DNA of 64,000 nucleotides from Saccopteryx bilineata (Eukaryota; Chordata; Mammalia; Chiroptera; Emballonuridae), in the NCBI RefSeq assembly GCF_036850765.1, contig NC_089495.1:24210875-24274874 (forward strand), in the 5' to 3' direction. The notes beneath the pieces were generated by a model, which saw only the letters and a program-made list of their open reading frames with translations, did no database searches and had not been told where the DNA came from. Positions 24,189-35,257 of this stretch are shown piece by piece. The first letter of the stretch is position 1, and every line of letters begins with the position of its first letter. The translations under genes and the position numbers were made by a program.

Positions 24189-24220
24189 AAGATAGGGATT
24201 GGTTTAACAATCCCTATCTT
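24189..24220. repeat. Perfect 13-bp inverted repeat with 6-nt loop
   Basis: Arms AAGATAGGGATTG (24189-24201) and CAATCCCTATCTT (24208-24220) pair perfectly around GTTTAA. The hairpin could form in DNA or RNA. No flanking duplication is seen and its role is unknown. Confidence 0.9.
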
Positions 24221-24493
24221 ATTGGGTTAATAAGGGTCTGGGAGGGAAAATACGGTCATAGGAGGACATATAGGAAGAACACCGATGGTTAACATCTGCC
24301 TCTTCAGATATCCCTGCTAGAATCTCACGCACTGGGAACACCCTTTGGGTTCCTTGGGTGTGGTCGCTACTGTGAGAACAAGGCATCCAGTGTCATTTGG
24401 AAACAATCCATAGCTTCATATTTATTTCCCTAAAATATGTCATTTATAATCTTTGAAAGTTCAAAACAATTAGTTTGATTTTATTTATTTTTA

Positions 24494-24915
24494 AACTTAA
24501 TATTGGATGTAAGAACCCATAATGAAAACAAATACTCTCAATTTCAATCTTTCTCGTTCTCTCTCTCTCTCTCTCTCTCTCACTTGCTCTCTCATTCACA
24601 TACACATACACACAAAATATCTTATTGTAGAAATAGTTTTTCTTGTTAGATATGGTGTTGCTATTTTTTTTTCCTTGCTGCACAAAGCTTTATTGTTTCA
24701 ATTTGGTTCAAGGCACGGAGAGGGCTCCAGCGTGGTTGAAAGGATGCCTCGTGGCTGCAGGGAGAGGCTGCCACTCAGAGCGTTGGTGTCCCTCCTATAT
24801 GTGACTGACCCACCAGTGGGACCACCCTGGGTGGCGCTGGGTATCTCTTCCAGAGGCTCAGCTGCAAGTGTGATTTGGTGCCTTTGTGCCCAGAGGCCTT
24901 TGAGGGGCCCCTGGG
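24494..24915 (-). mobile_element. Retrocopy with 5' inversion of the sequence at 25986-26404
   Basis: Two blocks are shared with 25986-26404. Bases 24494-24769 are the reverse complement of 26129-26404, while 24801-24915 match 25986-26101 in the same orientation. Read on the minus strand, the copy is an inverted 5' segment followed by a sense 3' segment. The sense part carries an AATAAA-like signal, an A-run (24679 down to 24667) and about 170 bp of sequence downstream of that A-run, then a second A-rich tail. The 27 bp between the blocks in the other copy are missing, and 31 bp of filler replace them. This is the layout of L1 'twin-priming' with 3' transduction. A clear target-site duplication was not found. 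Confidence 0.7.
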
Positions 24916-25190
24916 GTCGTTTTAACGTCCCCTCCAAAGTGCTACAACACAGCATAATAAAAATTATGTGTTATTTTTGTCGTTACTATTGTCGATGATG
25001 GTATTTTTATAGCAATCCTTGAGATACCTGGGAATACCCTAAATTTCTGAAAAACTGTGTGGGAATTACCTCTTTGGAAACAGATTGCCATGGTTACTGT
25101 GATTAATGCTGTGATTAATGCTTCTGAGTCGTGTGTGTGTGTTTGTGTGTGTGTATGTGTGTGTATTTAGACATCTTTTTATATTCTAGT
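24916..25190. other. Non-coding sequence with (TG)n stretch
   Basis: Includes a TGTGATTAATGC 13-bp tandem pair near 25100 and an imperfect (TG)n run at about 25132-25164. No gene is seen. Confidence 0.5.
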
Positions 25191-25191
25191 T

Positions 25192-25432
25192 TGGTTAACA
25201 TGCTAGATTTTTTTCCCCTATGAGCCAGAGAAATAAAAAATTCTCTAGGGTCTTAAAAACAAGAGTGTTTACATTCTTTAATCTAAAGGATATTTTCCGC
25301 ACAGGATCATTTTTTGTGAGGAATGAAATACTCAGAAAACTAAACTGGTGATGGAAGGTAACTGCTAGTTCTACATTTCTTATCTAAGACCGTGTTTGCA
25401 TTTACTTTTATCATTTAGTGTGGAAAGGACAT
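25192..25432 (+). repeat. Diverged direct duplicate, copy 1
   Basis: This aligns over about 230 bp to 26760-26985 in the same orientation. Shared blocks are TTGGTTAACATG, GAGAAATAAAAA, AAGGATCATTTT-like, GAAATACTCAGAAAA, GTTCTACATTT and TTTTATCAT. By eye roughly two thirds of positions agree, so this is an old duplication or two copies of an old repeat. Confidence 0.65.
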
Positions 25433-25859
25433 GCATACATTGTGAATGAGAAATCTGTGTTCTGTCTTCTCTTTGGTACAGGCTTCAAATAACATATACA
25501 ACCTGGCGAGGTCACGGCGTGTGTTGTGTGGGATGTGGTTTTACTAACGTCAGGCACGCTCCTTACACTAATCCTTTAATGCACTCCCAGCCCCTGAGAG
25601 CAGCAAAGGGCCTCAGCTCCTTCATGCGTTACAGCAGAAAACAGTCACTCCCACCGATCCTGAGCGCTCCCGAGTAAATCCCAAAGGTTTGCAGTGGGAT
25701 TTGTGCACCATCCCCAGCTCCCCTTTCTCTGTGATGAAGTCTTTGTATGCATTTGGTTGATTGCACTTATCTCATGGTATTCACAAGTGATGCCAGTGAC
25801 GAAACGAATTTAAGAAACATCCAATTGGAACCCTTTAGATAGTCATAAAATTTCAAGGG
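25433..25859. other. Non-coding sequence, nothing recognised
   Basis: No gene or repeat that I can name. Confidence 0.4.
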
Positions 25860-26232
25860 CTGGAAACTTTCTTATTGAGGCAATGTACATTTGGAATACT
25901 CTGGAATAGTTGTCCTAGATCAAGAAAAAGAGTCAATGAGAAACAGCAAAAGCAATGGTGTCTTGACCAAGAAAGTGGTCAACACGTGACTGACCTCCCC
26001 AGTGGGACCACCCTGGGTGGCGCTGGGTATCTCTTCCAGAGGCTCAACTGCAAGTGTGACTTGGTGCCTTTGTGCCCAGAGGCCTTTGAGGGGCCCCTGG
26101 GCAGCCCCTGGTGTCTGGTTACTGCCTGAGCCTCTCCCTGCAGCCACGAGGCATCCTTTCAACCACGCTGGAGCCCTCTCCGTGCCTTGAACCAAATTGA
26201 AACAATAAAGCTTTTTGCAGCAAGGAAAAAAA
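25860..26232 (+). pseudogene. Probable processed-transcript 3' end, gene not identified
   Basis: The segment ends with AATAAA at about 26205-26210, then AGCTTTTTGCAGCAAGG, then an A-run (to about 26233), which is what the 3' end of a polyadenylated transcript looks like. Upstream, 25875-26129 is open for 84 codons, with a stop before a GC-rich region that resembles a 3' UTR; an alternative frame from about 25876 also stays open for a while. Neither translation is one I recognise. It may be the 3' part of a retrocopy, or the end of an unspliced non-coding RNA. The downstream 170 bp are shared with the copy at 24494-24915. Confidence 0.4.
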
Positions 26233-26404
26233 AATAGCAACACCGTATCTAACAAGAAAAAATATTTCTACAATAAGATATTTTGTGCGTATGTGTGTGT
26301 GAATGAGAGAGCGAGTGAGAGAGAGAGAGAGAGAGAGAAAACGAGAGAGATTGAAATTGAGAGTATTTGTTTTCATTATGGGTTCTTACATCCAATATTA
26401 AGTT
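26233..26404 (+). repeat. Flank shared with the 24.5-kb retrocopy
   Basis: This stretch lies beyond the poly-A run, yet it is also present (inverted) at 24494-24666. It includes an (AG)n run at about 26317-26338. Sharing of a downstream flank suggests read-through transcription of this locus, or of a common source, before copying. Confidence 0.65.
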
Positions 26405-26758
26405 CACAGAACTTTAGAAGACTAGTTGTTGGTTTTATTATACCAAAATGCTACATGTACGTGTGTGTGTCTGTGAATATTATTTAGATATTTTTCAATG
26501 GTACTTACTGCCCTTGCTTAAATCACAGTTGTCCTAAAAAAGAAATATGTATGTGAATGAGAACTGGCTAAAACATTTGTCACACCCATTGGTCACTTGG
26601 GTTTTGAGTCATTTCCCCTGTCTGTTAGGGGGCCACTTCTGTTCTTTCTTCCTCATTGGTGTTTCCTTCTAAAGCTGAAACTTGATCGAATGTATTTCTC
26701 TACTGCAACCTGTCCTGTGAGATAGTTTTAAACATATATTCTTCTTTTAATATCATCA
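26405..26758. other. Non-coding sequence, nothing recognised
   Basis: No gene or named repeat. Confidence 0.4.
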
Positions 26759-26759
26759 T

Positions 26760-26985
26760 TTGGTTAACATGTTAAGTCTTTTCCTATCAGCAGGAGAAAT
26801 AAAAATGTCTCCAGTGTGTTGAAATAAGATTATTTATTTCTGTATAGTCATTTGCTATCAAGGATCATTTTCAACGAGGAGAGAAATACTCAGAAAATTA
26901 AAATATGTATAGGAGGTAATTGCTTGTTCTACATTTTGTGTCTGAAATTGTGTTTCTGTTTGTTTTCTTTTATCATGTAGAAATT
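26760..26985 (+). repeat. Diverged direct duplicate, copy 2
   Basis: The partner of 25192-25432, about 1.57 kb downstream and in the same orientation. Confidence 0.65.
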
Positions 26986-29127
26986 GTATGACCCCCAAAG
27001 AAGTTCTCAAAAATGAGATATGGAAATGAAGTAATTTAAGTCCCGAAGTTTGGGGGTGAGAGAGAGTTGTGTGTTTTGGTTCACCCTAATGTAACTCTGA
27101 AACACAGACTTTAAAAGCATAAAAACACCATGGTTACTTTTGGGAGAGATCCTATTTATAATAACTCTATTTCTTTTTTCTTTTTTAAGGTAAATCAATG
27201 TTTCTTTTAAGTAAATGTTGATAGAAGAGAAGGCACACCATCTGGGGCATTATCACTTGAAGGTGAACCCGTAGGCCTGTATGGTTTGTGTTAGGTTAAA
27301 AAGAATGGTAATTTATCTGCAGAGACTACATGTGATGTGATGTGTGTGAGAATTTCCATTGTCTGGGGTTATAATTTTTAAATTAATACAGTTTATATTT
27401 TTTAGTTATGTCCTGATTCTTGGCATGACTTAGTAACAAAACAGATCTAAAACAGGCTTGGCTTTTCTTAAATCCTGCGCAAAATGGTAAATTGTGAGGA
27501 GAGTAGACATTTCATATGGAAAGGACATTTGAAATGTCTTTGTTTCAGTCTTTGTGTGTACAGTGTGTGTGTGAGATGGAAAAAAGTGTTTTTTAAAAAA
27601 ATATAAATATATATAATGTTTAGTAAAATACAAACATTTCTGGTTTCTTCTGTATTTTTTAAATGTCTTTTTCCTATTTTTATTACAGCACCTATCAAAT
27701 TACCTATTAAAGACGTAGATCTGTTTTTCCATAAGGTAGTGCTACTAGCTTTAGAACATGCCTTGTTTATTTTTCTATTGCTAATGAAACACATGGTTAG
27801 CACATAGTATAAATGCTTGAGTGATTATGTGAATGATTCATTGATGACCTACCTTAAACTTCCCTAAAGATTTGTGTATATATATATATATCTTCCCTAA
27901 AAATATGTGTATATATATATATTTATTTTATTTTATTTTTATGAAAAGAAAGACAGTGCTATGAAAATGAGCTCAGCCCTAATTCAAACGATGAAAGCAA
28001 GGTGGAGATGAAGGCCGGCGGAAGGATGCAGAACTTATGGAAGTTCAATGCAGGGATGACAGCTGAGGATGCTTCTTTGCTCATCACCCTGATTTAGTCT
28101 GTGCTTCCCGGGCAATTTGTAAAGTCACTTGTTCCTTTCCCTTTGCGTAGGGGTAAGGGACTGCTTCGTGGGTAAAGAGAGGCAGTACCTGGGGCTAATC
28201 CTTGCAGGCCGTTATGTTTATGTTGATGGATGGAGCTATGGATGCAGAACTGCTAGAAGAAAGCCAGGGGCTTTTCTCTGCTCCATCAAATCACATCTGA
28301 CTCGAAATTGCAACCAGACAGCAATCTGTGCAGCAAGCAGTCGGAGCCGCGCCTTCTGTGCCTGCTGTGGACGTCTGGCACCCGGCCGTACCAGATTTGG
28401 TGTGAGTGGGGCTTCTGTGGAGGGAACTTGGCCAATTTTTTTTTCTTGAAAAGTGGATTTTGGCTTTCTTTCTGCATACTTATATGGGAATAAAAGTGTC
28501 TCATAATTGTGAATATGTTTATTATACCAAAAGCAATAGATCTAAGCTCTGTTTTTCCACAAGGATACTGTAATGCTGTATGTGAACATTTGCTGTGGCT
28601 TTTGACAGTGTGAACTCATGTTAATGTTTTTCATTTTGATCGCCTTTGAATCTAAATGTCGGCCTATTGTCCAACTATCTGCCCTCCCCCTAATTTATCA
28701 GTTTAAGTCATCCAATCCTGGTAGTTTTTTACAAAACATTTTTACCATTTGTCTCTTTATCCTTTGACGTATGTTCTTGTGTGAGGCTACCAACTCATAT
28801 CAAATCAGCCTGCTCCTTTGAACTGCTCCCTCTGTCAAATTGCATGTCTTTCTTCCCAGGATCTATATTAAATCTTTCTTCACTCCTACTCATTTTGATC
28901 TGGACATTGAAACTCAAGCATTAAATTTTTCTTATTTTTTCCCTCACTTTTTTCACAACCAATGATGTGGTTTTATTCTGCTTGGGCATATGAAAATTTG
29001 TCTCAATTCCCTCACTTCCTATCTTTTCTATGTTTATGGTCTCATCACCTTGGTCTTTAGCACATCTGAAAGTTAATTAAAAATATGTCTCTCTGAGAAG
29101 TGAAATTCTTTATCTGCAATAAATGTC
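26986..29127. other. Non-coding sequence with short tandem repeats
   Basis: About 2.1 kb without a recognised gene. A 'CTTCCCTAAA' plus (TA)n unit is repeated at about 27861-27921. A plus-strand frame of 106 codons at 28129-28449 is Cys- and Arg-rich, but I recognise no domain and see no coding context. The pyrimidine-rich part from about 28640 to 28960 may be a decayed L2. Confidence 0.4.
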
Positions 29128-29548
29128 AAGAATAAGAATGGGCCCTGGCCGGTTGGCTGAGCGGTAGAGCATCGGCCTGGCGTGCGGGGGACCCGGGTTC
29201 GATTCCCGGCCAGGGTACATAGGAGAAGCGCCCATTTGCTTCTCCACCCCCTACCTCCTTCCTCTCTGTCTCTCTCTTCCCCTCCCGCAGCCAAGGCTCC
29301 ATTGGAGCAAAGATGGCCCGGGCGCTGGGGATGGCTCCTTGGCCTCTGCCCCAGGCGGTAGAGTGGCTCTGGTCCCGGCAGAGTGATGCCCCGGAGGGGA
29401 AGAGCATCACCCCGTGGTGGGCAGAGCGTTGCCCCTGGTGGGCGTGCCGGGTAGATCCCGGTCGGGCACATGCGGGAGTCTGTCTGACTTTCTCTCCCTG
29501 TTTCCAGCTTCAGAAAAATACAAAAAAAAAAAAAAAAGAATAAGAATG
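29128..29548 (+). mobile_element. Rhin-1-like tRNA-derived SINE, plus strand, with TSD
   Basis: The element at 29141-29535 starts GGCCCTGGCCGGTTGGCTGA and carries a perfect B box, GGTTCGATTCC, at 29206-29216. It ends in a 17-base A-rich tail. The 13-bp duplication AAGAATAAGAATG lies at 29128-29140 and 29536-29548. A 198-codon minus-strand frame crosses it and its flanks; that is an artefact of the stop-poor SINE. Confidence 0.92.
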
Positions 29549-29584
29549 TGCTCATTGGCGTATCTCCTCCCTTATAGCGATGGC

Positions 29585-30345
29585 ACACAGTCCATGCAGC
29601 TGTCCAAGTCATATGTCTAGGAGTTGTTCTGGATTTCTGCTCACTCGTCCTCTCTTTGTGATAAGGCACCCGATCTTATAAATGCTCCCTGTCGCAACAC
29701 TGTCCCTCTCGCCAGCATTCCTCCTACATGAGCTCAGTTCCCTCTCTGCCTTACGGCACTGGATCCCTAACCTGTGCACCTTCCTCTCATCTGTGCTTTC
29801 GCCACTCATCCCTGTATCGTTTCCAGCTTTTGTTTACATTTTTCTTAATGTCGCAACTGATCTGTCATTTTCCTGCTTAAAGCACTGGGTTCCCAGAGCT
29901 TTCAGGTCGAAGTTCAAGCTCGTTAGCATGACTTACATGGCTCTTCAGAACCTGGCATTTTCATCTCTGGTCCCTTTCCCCAAATACTGCGTCCCCAGAC
30001 CATGACAGACTAGTTTTAGCCCCTGTCCTGTAGTGTGGCACTGTGCTTTGCCTCGTGCACTGACTTAACCTTGAAGTCCTTCTCTACCTGCTCTCTGTCA
30101 CGTAAACAATTCTTTCCTGGCTCTGTGGCACCAGGCATTACTGTCACCTTCCTAATGTAATTTGAATGCCTCTTACCTTTACTTACTTAGACATGGGCAT
30201 ATCTTCTTCTCAGCACTTAGCATCCTCGATTAATATTGTTAGTTCACTGACCCTTGAGAGTGGGCATAGAGTCTCCAAGATCGATAGAAGTATTACTTGC
30301 AAATGCCTTATGAATAAATGGATAAATGAGCCTAAGAAACATTTT
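29585..30345 (+). mobile_element. L2 LINE remnant, plus strand
   Basis: A pyrimidine-rich series ordered like the L2 3' region: 'ttctggatttctgctcactc', 'cattttcctgcttaaagcac', 'catggctcttcagaacctgg', 'ctgtcacgtaaacaattc', and an end close to 'atgaataaatggataaatga'. Family assignment is by landmark order; divergence is high. Confidence 0.6.
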
Positions 30346-30943
30346 AATTGTTCTTAAGTGCTCTCTGTATTTTCATTCACTTTTACTCACGTCTTGGTCT
30401 CCTTGAATTATATTTATATTTAAATATTTATGAGAGCATCATATTTAAGCAATTAAAGCCTCAAATGTTGACACTTAGAGCATTACCAAGATTGTGTTGT
30501 TGACCCTACATTCAGACAAATAATCGGACACACAGAGTAAAAGACGGATCCCATGAACTATATGATCTCATAGAAGAGATTAGAAAAGAACCAAGGAGTG
30601 CTTGCTCAGAGTCAGCTGCTTCTGCTGTTCATCTCTATTTCTTCTTTTTATTATTGGGTAAGAAATGTTAACATTGGAAAGGTTAATGTGCTGGTGTTAA
30701 GCCCTCTCTGGGGTGTAATTGATCAGTTTAAATGTACACTCCTTTGTGATTGTGATGTGTAAGGTCATAGTGTTAAAAATATTCAACAATAGTTATGAAA
30801 TTTTAAGAAAACAACTGAAATGTAAAAATATTACCAATAATTGAGAAATCATACCTTGATGATCTTTGTGATTACAAAATAATCTTCAACTTTGAGATGA
30901 TAAATGTTGGTCCTGAGGTGGAGCTTGCTTAGTGAAACTGCTT
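30346..30943. other. AT-rich sequence, nothing recognised
   Basis: Some phrases near 30520-30600 ('gaactatatgatctcataga') hint at an old L1 fragment, but not enough to call. Confidence 0.4.
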
Positions 30944-31165
30944 AAAAATATCTTATGTTTAGCCTGACCTGTGGTGGCACAGTAGATAAAGTGTCAACCT
31001 GGAAACGCTGAGGTTGCCGGTTTAAAACCCTGGGCTTGCCTGGTCAAGGCACATATGGGAGTTGATGCTTCCTGCTCTTCCCCCCTTCTCTCTCTCTCTC
31101 TCTCTCTCCCCTCTCTATAATGAATAAATAAAATCTTTAAAAAATTAAAAAATATCTTATGTTTA
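30944..31165 (+). mobile_element. Short tRNA-derived SINE, 'CCTGACCTGTGG' type, with TSD
   Basis: The element at 30962-31147 starts GCCTGACCTGTGGTGGCAC. It has a B-box-like GGTTTAAAACC, a (CT)n tract and a tail AATGAATAAATAAAATCTTT. A perfect 18-bp duplication (AAAAATATCTTATGTTTA) lies at 30944-30961 and 31148-31165. Confidence 0.92.
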
Positions 31166-31199
31166 TAAAATAAGATACAATAGAAAGAGGATTATATAT

Positions 31200-31241
31200 A
31201 TAAATATATAAAATATTAATTTCAGTGAGAGAGGAAGGGAG

Positions 31242-31277
<36 letters not shown>

Positions 31278-31380
31278 TAGAAATATCAAGTTCTTCCTGT
31301 ATGTATCCTGACTGGGGATCAAACCAGCAACCTCTGAGTTTTGGGACGATGCTCTAACCAACCGAGCTATCTGGCTAGGG
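31200..31380 (-). mobile_element. Short tRNA-derived SINE, minus strand, older type
   Basis: The tRNA-like head lies at the right end; its complement begins CCCTAGCCAGATAGCTCGGT. A (GA)n tract runs at about 31234-31277. The B box, seen as its complement GGGGATCAAACC, is altered. Ends are approximate. Confidence 0.75.
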
Positions 31381-31409
31381 TAAGGATATTTTATATTTTA
31401 AGTTGTCCA

Positions 31410-31577
31410 GCCTGATCTGTGGTGGAACAGTGGATAAAGAGGTGACCTGGAATACTGAGGTCACTGTTTTGAAACCCTTGGCTTGCCTGGCGAAAGCACT
31501 TAGGAGAACAACTACTACAAATCGATGCTGCTCCCACCCCATTTTATTCTCTCTCTCCTCTCTCTGAAAAAAAAAAG
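31410..31577 (+). mobile_element. Short tRNA-derived SINE, 'CCTGACCTGTGG' type
   Basis: Starts GCCTGATCTGTGGTGGAACA and ends with CTCTCTGAAAAAAAAAA. More diverged than the copy at 30962; no flanking duplication was found. Confidence 0.8.
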
Positions 31578-31689
31578 CAACTTTTTTTTGTATTTTGTGT
31601 GGTTTCTCCTAATTTGTAAACTCTTCTTGAGTTGCTTATTATGGTTGACATGACCTACGGGCACAAAGTACACTATTATCATCATCTCT

Positions 31690-31960
31690 GGAGCACTATG
31701 TACCATATCCTTTAAGTGCATTTTCTCACTCTAATCTCTTATGTTATAGATCTTATCTCTAATTTAGAGATGAGTAAATTGAGACTTGGATTAAATGGGC
31801 ATTTGACAAAAAATATCAGAAGTAGAGATATTTTAAACAAGAATGTCCCATCGAGTTCATGTAGTCTCTCTTGTGATAGACGTGAGGTACTAGATCTAGG
31901 TGGAGGTTCAAGAGATTCCCCAGAGTCACATTATTATTGGTCAAACAGGGGCTAGATCTT
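31690..31960 (-). mobile_element. MIR-like remnant, antisense
   Basis: 'attttctcactctaatctct', 'agagatgagtaaattgagac' and the later 'tcaagagattccccagagtc' keep the order of an antisense MIR. Heavily diverged. Confidence 0.45.
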
Positions 31961-32818
31961 ATTCTTCCTGGATTTTAGTTCACTATTTGGTTGGCCTTTA
32001 TTCTTAGAACTTTATGTACATTAAATAAGTGAATTGATAATCATGTGTCTTCTCTCTGTACACATTAGAGGAAAAGTATAAAGGTTAAGAGTATATATTC
32101 TGTAGTTACTCAAGTATAAAGTGTAGAAATAAAAGAGTGGACAAGTTGAAACTCTTTATTCTGATTTAATAGTATCTTCAGGCCAAGGCCAATGTCATGT
32201 TTGGAGAGAACATGCAAAATTGCTTTAGTAACTCAATTTCAGAAGAGTTTGACCTTGTCAGAGAGGTCTGCTGTATCTGCATGAGACATATTAAGAAGTC
32301 CCAGAGAAAGATGGTATGTTCAGGATTCTCCACTGCATTAGAATATTTGAAAAGCCAATGGGAGAAGCTTCTGTTTGTTCTTTGAGTGACAAGTCTGTTA
32401 GTTAATATTTTCAGGCAGAATATGCTTTCCAAGAGTTTGATCTTTGGCCCTTCACACACAAAATACTCTAAATGCTGGGTTTTAAGCAAATTACTTTTGA
32501 TTACATTATTGAGAAATGAAAGGATGACAGCATTTTTACAAACCAATTACTAATTAACATTACCAAAGATTTACACCACTTACTTATAGAGAAAATTTTA
32601 GATAATGTGAAAGAATAGAAGTACTGTAACTCCATACTAACTACATGACCTTGATAAAAGTCCTTTCTCTCTCTTTTCTCTTCTCTGTTTTCTCTTCTCT
32701 TTCTTCCTCTCTCTCTCTTTCTTTCCTTTTTCTTTCTTTTTTGTAGAATAGGAATAATACCTCCGCTTACCTGGATTGTTTGATGCTTCTCAAGCAGCCT
32801 TGTAAAATGCAGTGTTCT
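31961..32818. other. Non-coding sequence with pyrimidine-rich tract
   Basis: No gene is supported. A CT-rich tract lies at about 32660-32743. A 122-codon minus-strand frame at 32178-32546 shows no domain that I recognise. Confidence 0.4.
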
Positions 32819-32995
32819 GAGTCAGGGATCAGCAGACTTTTTTTTTGTAAAGTGAAATTTTATGCTTTGTGGGGCAGAGGCCTCTGCTGCCACTACTCAG
32901 CTCTGCCGTTGTAGTGTGAAGCAGCCCTGGACTGTACGTCAACAAATGAATGTGGCTGTATTCACATAAAACTTTATTTATGGACTCAGAAATAG
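32819..32995. mobile_element. hAT-Charlie-type remnant
   Basis: 'gatcagcagacttttttttt', 'tttatgctttgtggggcag', 'cagctctgccgttgtagtgt' and 'cacataaaactttatttatg' follow a common mammalian MER1-group non-autonomous element. The right end with its inverted repeat is lost. The family name was not checked. Confidence 0.65.
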
Positions 32996-33036
32996 AATTT
33001 TATGTAATAGTCACGTATGATGAAATGTAATTCTTT

Positions 33037-33440
33037 TGACTTTTTTTTTTTTTGTATTTTTCTGAAGCTGGAAACGGGGAGAGACAGTCAGACAGACTCC
33101 CGCATGCGCCTGACCAGGATCCACCCGGCATGCCCACCAGGGGCGATGCTTTGCCCACCAGGGGGCGATGCTCTGCCCCTCCAGGGTGTCGCTCTGCCGC
33201 GACCAGAGCCACTCTAGCGCCTGGGGCAGAGGCCAAGGAGCCATCCCCAGCGCCCGGGCCATCTTTGCTCCAATGGAGCCTTGGCTGCGGGAGGGGAAGA
33301 GAGAGACAGAGAGGAAGGGGGGTGGTGGAGAAGCAAATGTGCCTTCTCCTATGTACCCTGGCCGGGAATCGAACCCAGGTCCCCCGCACGCCAGGCCGAC
33401 GCTCTACCGCTGAGCCAACTGGCCAGGGCTGACTTTTTTT
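33037..33440 (-). mobile_element. Rhin-1-like tRNA-derived SINE, minus strand
   Basis: The SINE lies at 33041-33429 with its head on the right, where the complement begins GCCCTGGCCAGTTGGCTCAG. The tail is a T-run at 33041-33053. The short duplicated flank TGACTTTTTTT is at about 33037 and 33430. Open frames of up to 147 codons on both strands belong to the SINE and are not genes. Confidence 0.9.
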
Positions 33441-33444
33441 CATT

Positions 33445-35257
33445 CAACCATTTGAACATGTAAAAATCACTCTGAAGCTGCAGGGTGTCTAACAGTGTGT
33501 GGGTTTGGTCTGAAGTCTGCAGTCTGCTAGCTTTTCTCCAGGTGATTGCCCAGATATTATGGTATGCTGGGAGTATTGGGCGGCGGCATGTGCTGAGCCA
33601 TGCAGATGACTGACTCCTGTTTCTTCCCATGATGCTGAGAGCATGCCTTGGCCTACGTCCCCAGCTAGTGTGTGAGGATGCTCAGAGTAGGAGAAATGGT
33701 TTTCTGTGTGGTTTGCCTGCCTTGGAGTTGGACGGAACGTCTTAAAGAATGAAAATAGCACACTGCACCCACACAATTCATGGAATTGAATGGATACAAA
33801 TAAGGGGTGTCAGCATTTATGTTCAGAAACAAATTTCTCAACGTTTTGAGATCTCAGCACTTTTCCAGGCACAGCAGATTGAATCTTGGCACACAGATTC
33901 CAAGTCTCATTTTTCCTTTTCTTTTTGCTGGTTATGTTCCAGAGCCAACCTTTTTGTATTATAGACAAGAGACTGAAAATGGAAAGCTCGTTGAAATAAA
34001 AAAAAGCCAAAGAATAAAAATGTGCCCATTAAAAATTTTTTTTTGGAACTATTGACCCAATAGACTTCTTTTCTAAAGAATTTTCACATATTGACAATGT
34101 TTTCCCTTGGACTTGTGGTTTATATAGTTATTATAATGGAAATGAAGAGGTTTTTAGCACAGGGATGGTTTTGTAAAGTGCCTTATCACACAGGTGGGAA
34201 GCGTGATAATGCCAACTTTTACTTAAGAGAGGATCAGGCTACTAACGTGGATCACGAAGTTGCAGTGTTGACAGTCATTCCTGCCTCACTGCCTCTTTTT
34301 GAAAGGAGTCGTGACAAGTCTGCAGCAGCGTGTGGGGCTTCCTGTCTGCTGATGCCCACTGCAGCCCCTTCATTGTAAGTCAGAGAACATTGTGTCTAGC
34401 CTGTATTCCTCTTCTGATGGTTCTAATGATTTTTTTTTAAAAGGAGTCTGCTTGGTACAACTTAGGGGGTTCATCTTTGTAGCCGCCTGTTAATAGATGT
34501 AGGCCTAAGAAACATAAGAAATAAACTTTAAAGTACCCAATTTAGGTGAAAAAAAAAAAAAACCTGAAAGAAACCATTAGCTGAGAAGCGTTAGACCAAA
34601 AGATATAGAATTTTTAAAAGCGAGGTCAGATAGCAGACCTAGAAGTTCAGAGGAAGCAGAAAAACTGCCATTTTGATGGAAACAGAAACTTTTTAAGGCA
34701 AACTTTTGACACATAATTTATGAAACTAAAAATATTCACGTGCTTTGAAAATTTTTTTTATTTTATTCTACATAGAATGAGTTCTTGAAATCTATATTTT
34801 TATAAAGCTCCACTGGTGTCTCAGGGTAAGTTCCATGGCACAGAATTGGAGGCAGATGGTCTGTAGAAGTTTACTGGGGAATGCTAGGGAATCACGCCTG
34901 CTGGGAGAGGAGCATGCTTGAAGAGGACAAGAAGCTGAACTTCAAACATTATAAATACCTCCTGATCCTAGAGCTGGGATTGTCTTTGAGCAGGAGGCTT
35001 TGTCCCTTTGCATTGACCAATTTGGATGCAGGCTGCTCCAGGGGAGGGGGTGGATGGGCTTTGTGTGTGTGTGTGAAACCTGGAAAGACGAAGCTCTCTT
35101 TAACAGAAGGTAGTTCCCAGAAAAGGTCTGGCTATGCTTTGTCAACAGTCAACACTCCTGTTACCCTAAGTTTGAGCACTTTGGTCCCAAAGGTGTTTCT
35201 GGAGAGTACACCACAACATTCAGTACAAGGGCTGATTCTTATGATTGAAGAATAATT
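33445..35257. other. Non-coding sequence, nothing recognised
   Basis: About 1.8 kb with no gene or named repeat. Frames of 95 codons (34091-34378) and 124 codons (34881-35255) are plain chance candidates. An A-run lies at 34549-34562. Confidence 0.4.

Noticed and set aside
24522..24998. 158-codon open frame
   Set aside because: It crosses the inverted junction of the retrocopy and an (CT)n run; the other copy does not support it as a gene.
28129..28449. 106-codon Cys/Arg-rich frame as a small gene
   Set aside because: No domain, no splice context that I trust, and no second line of evidence.
29073..29669. 198-codon minus-strand frame
   Set aside because: Formed by a SINE and its flanks.
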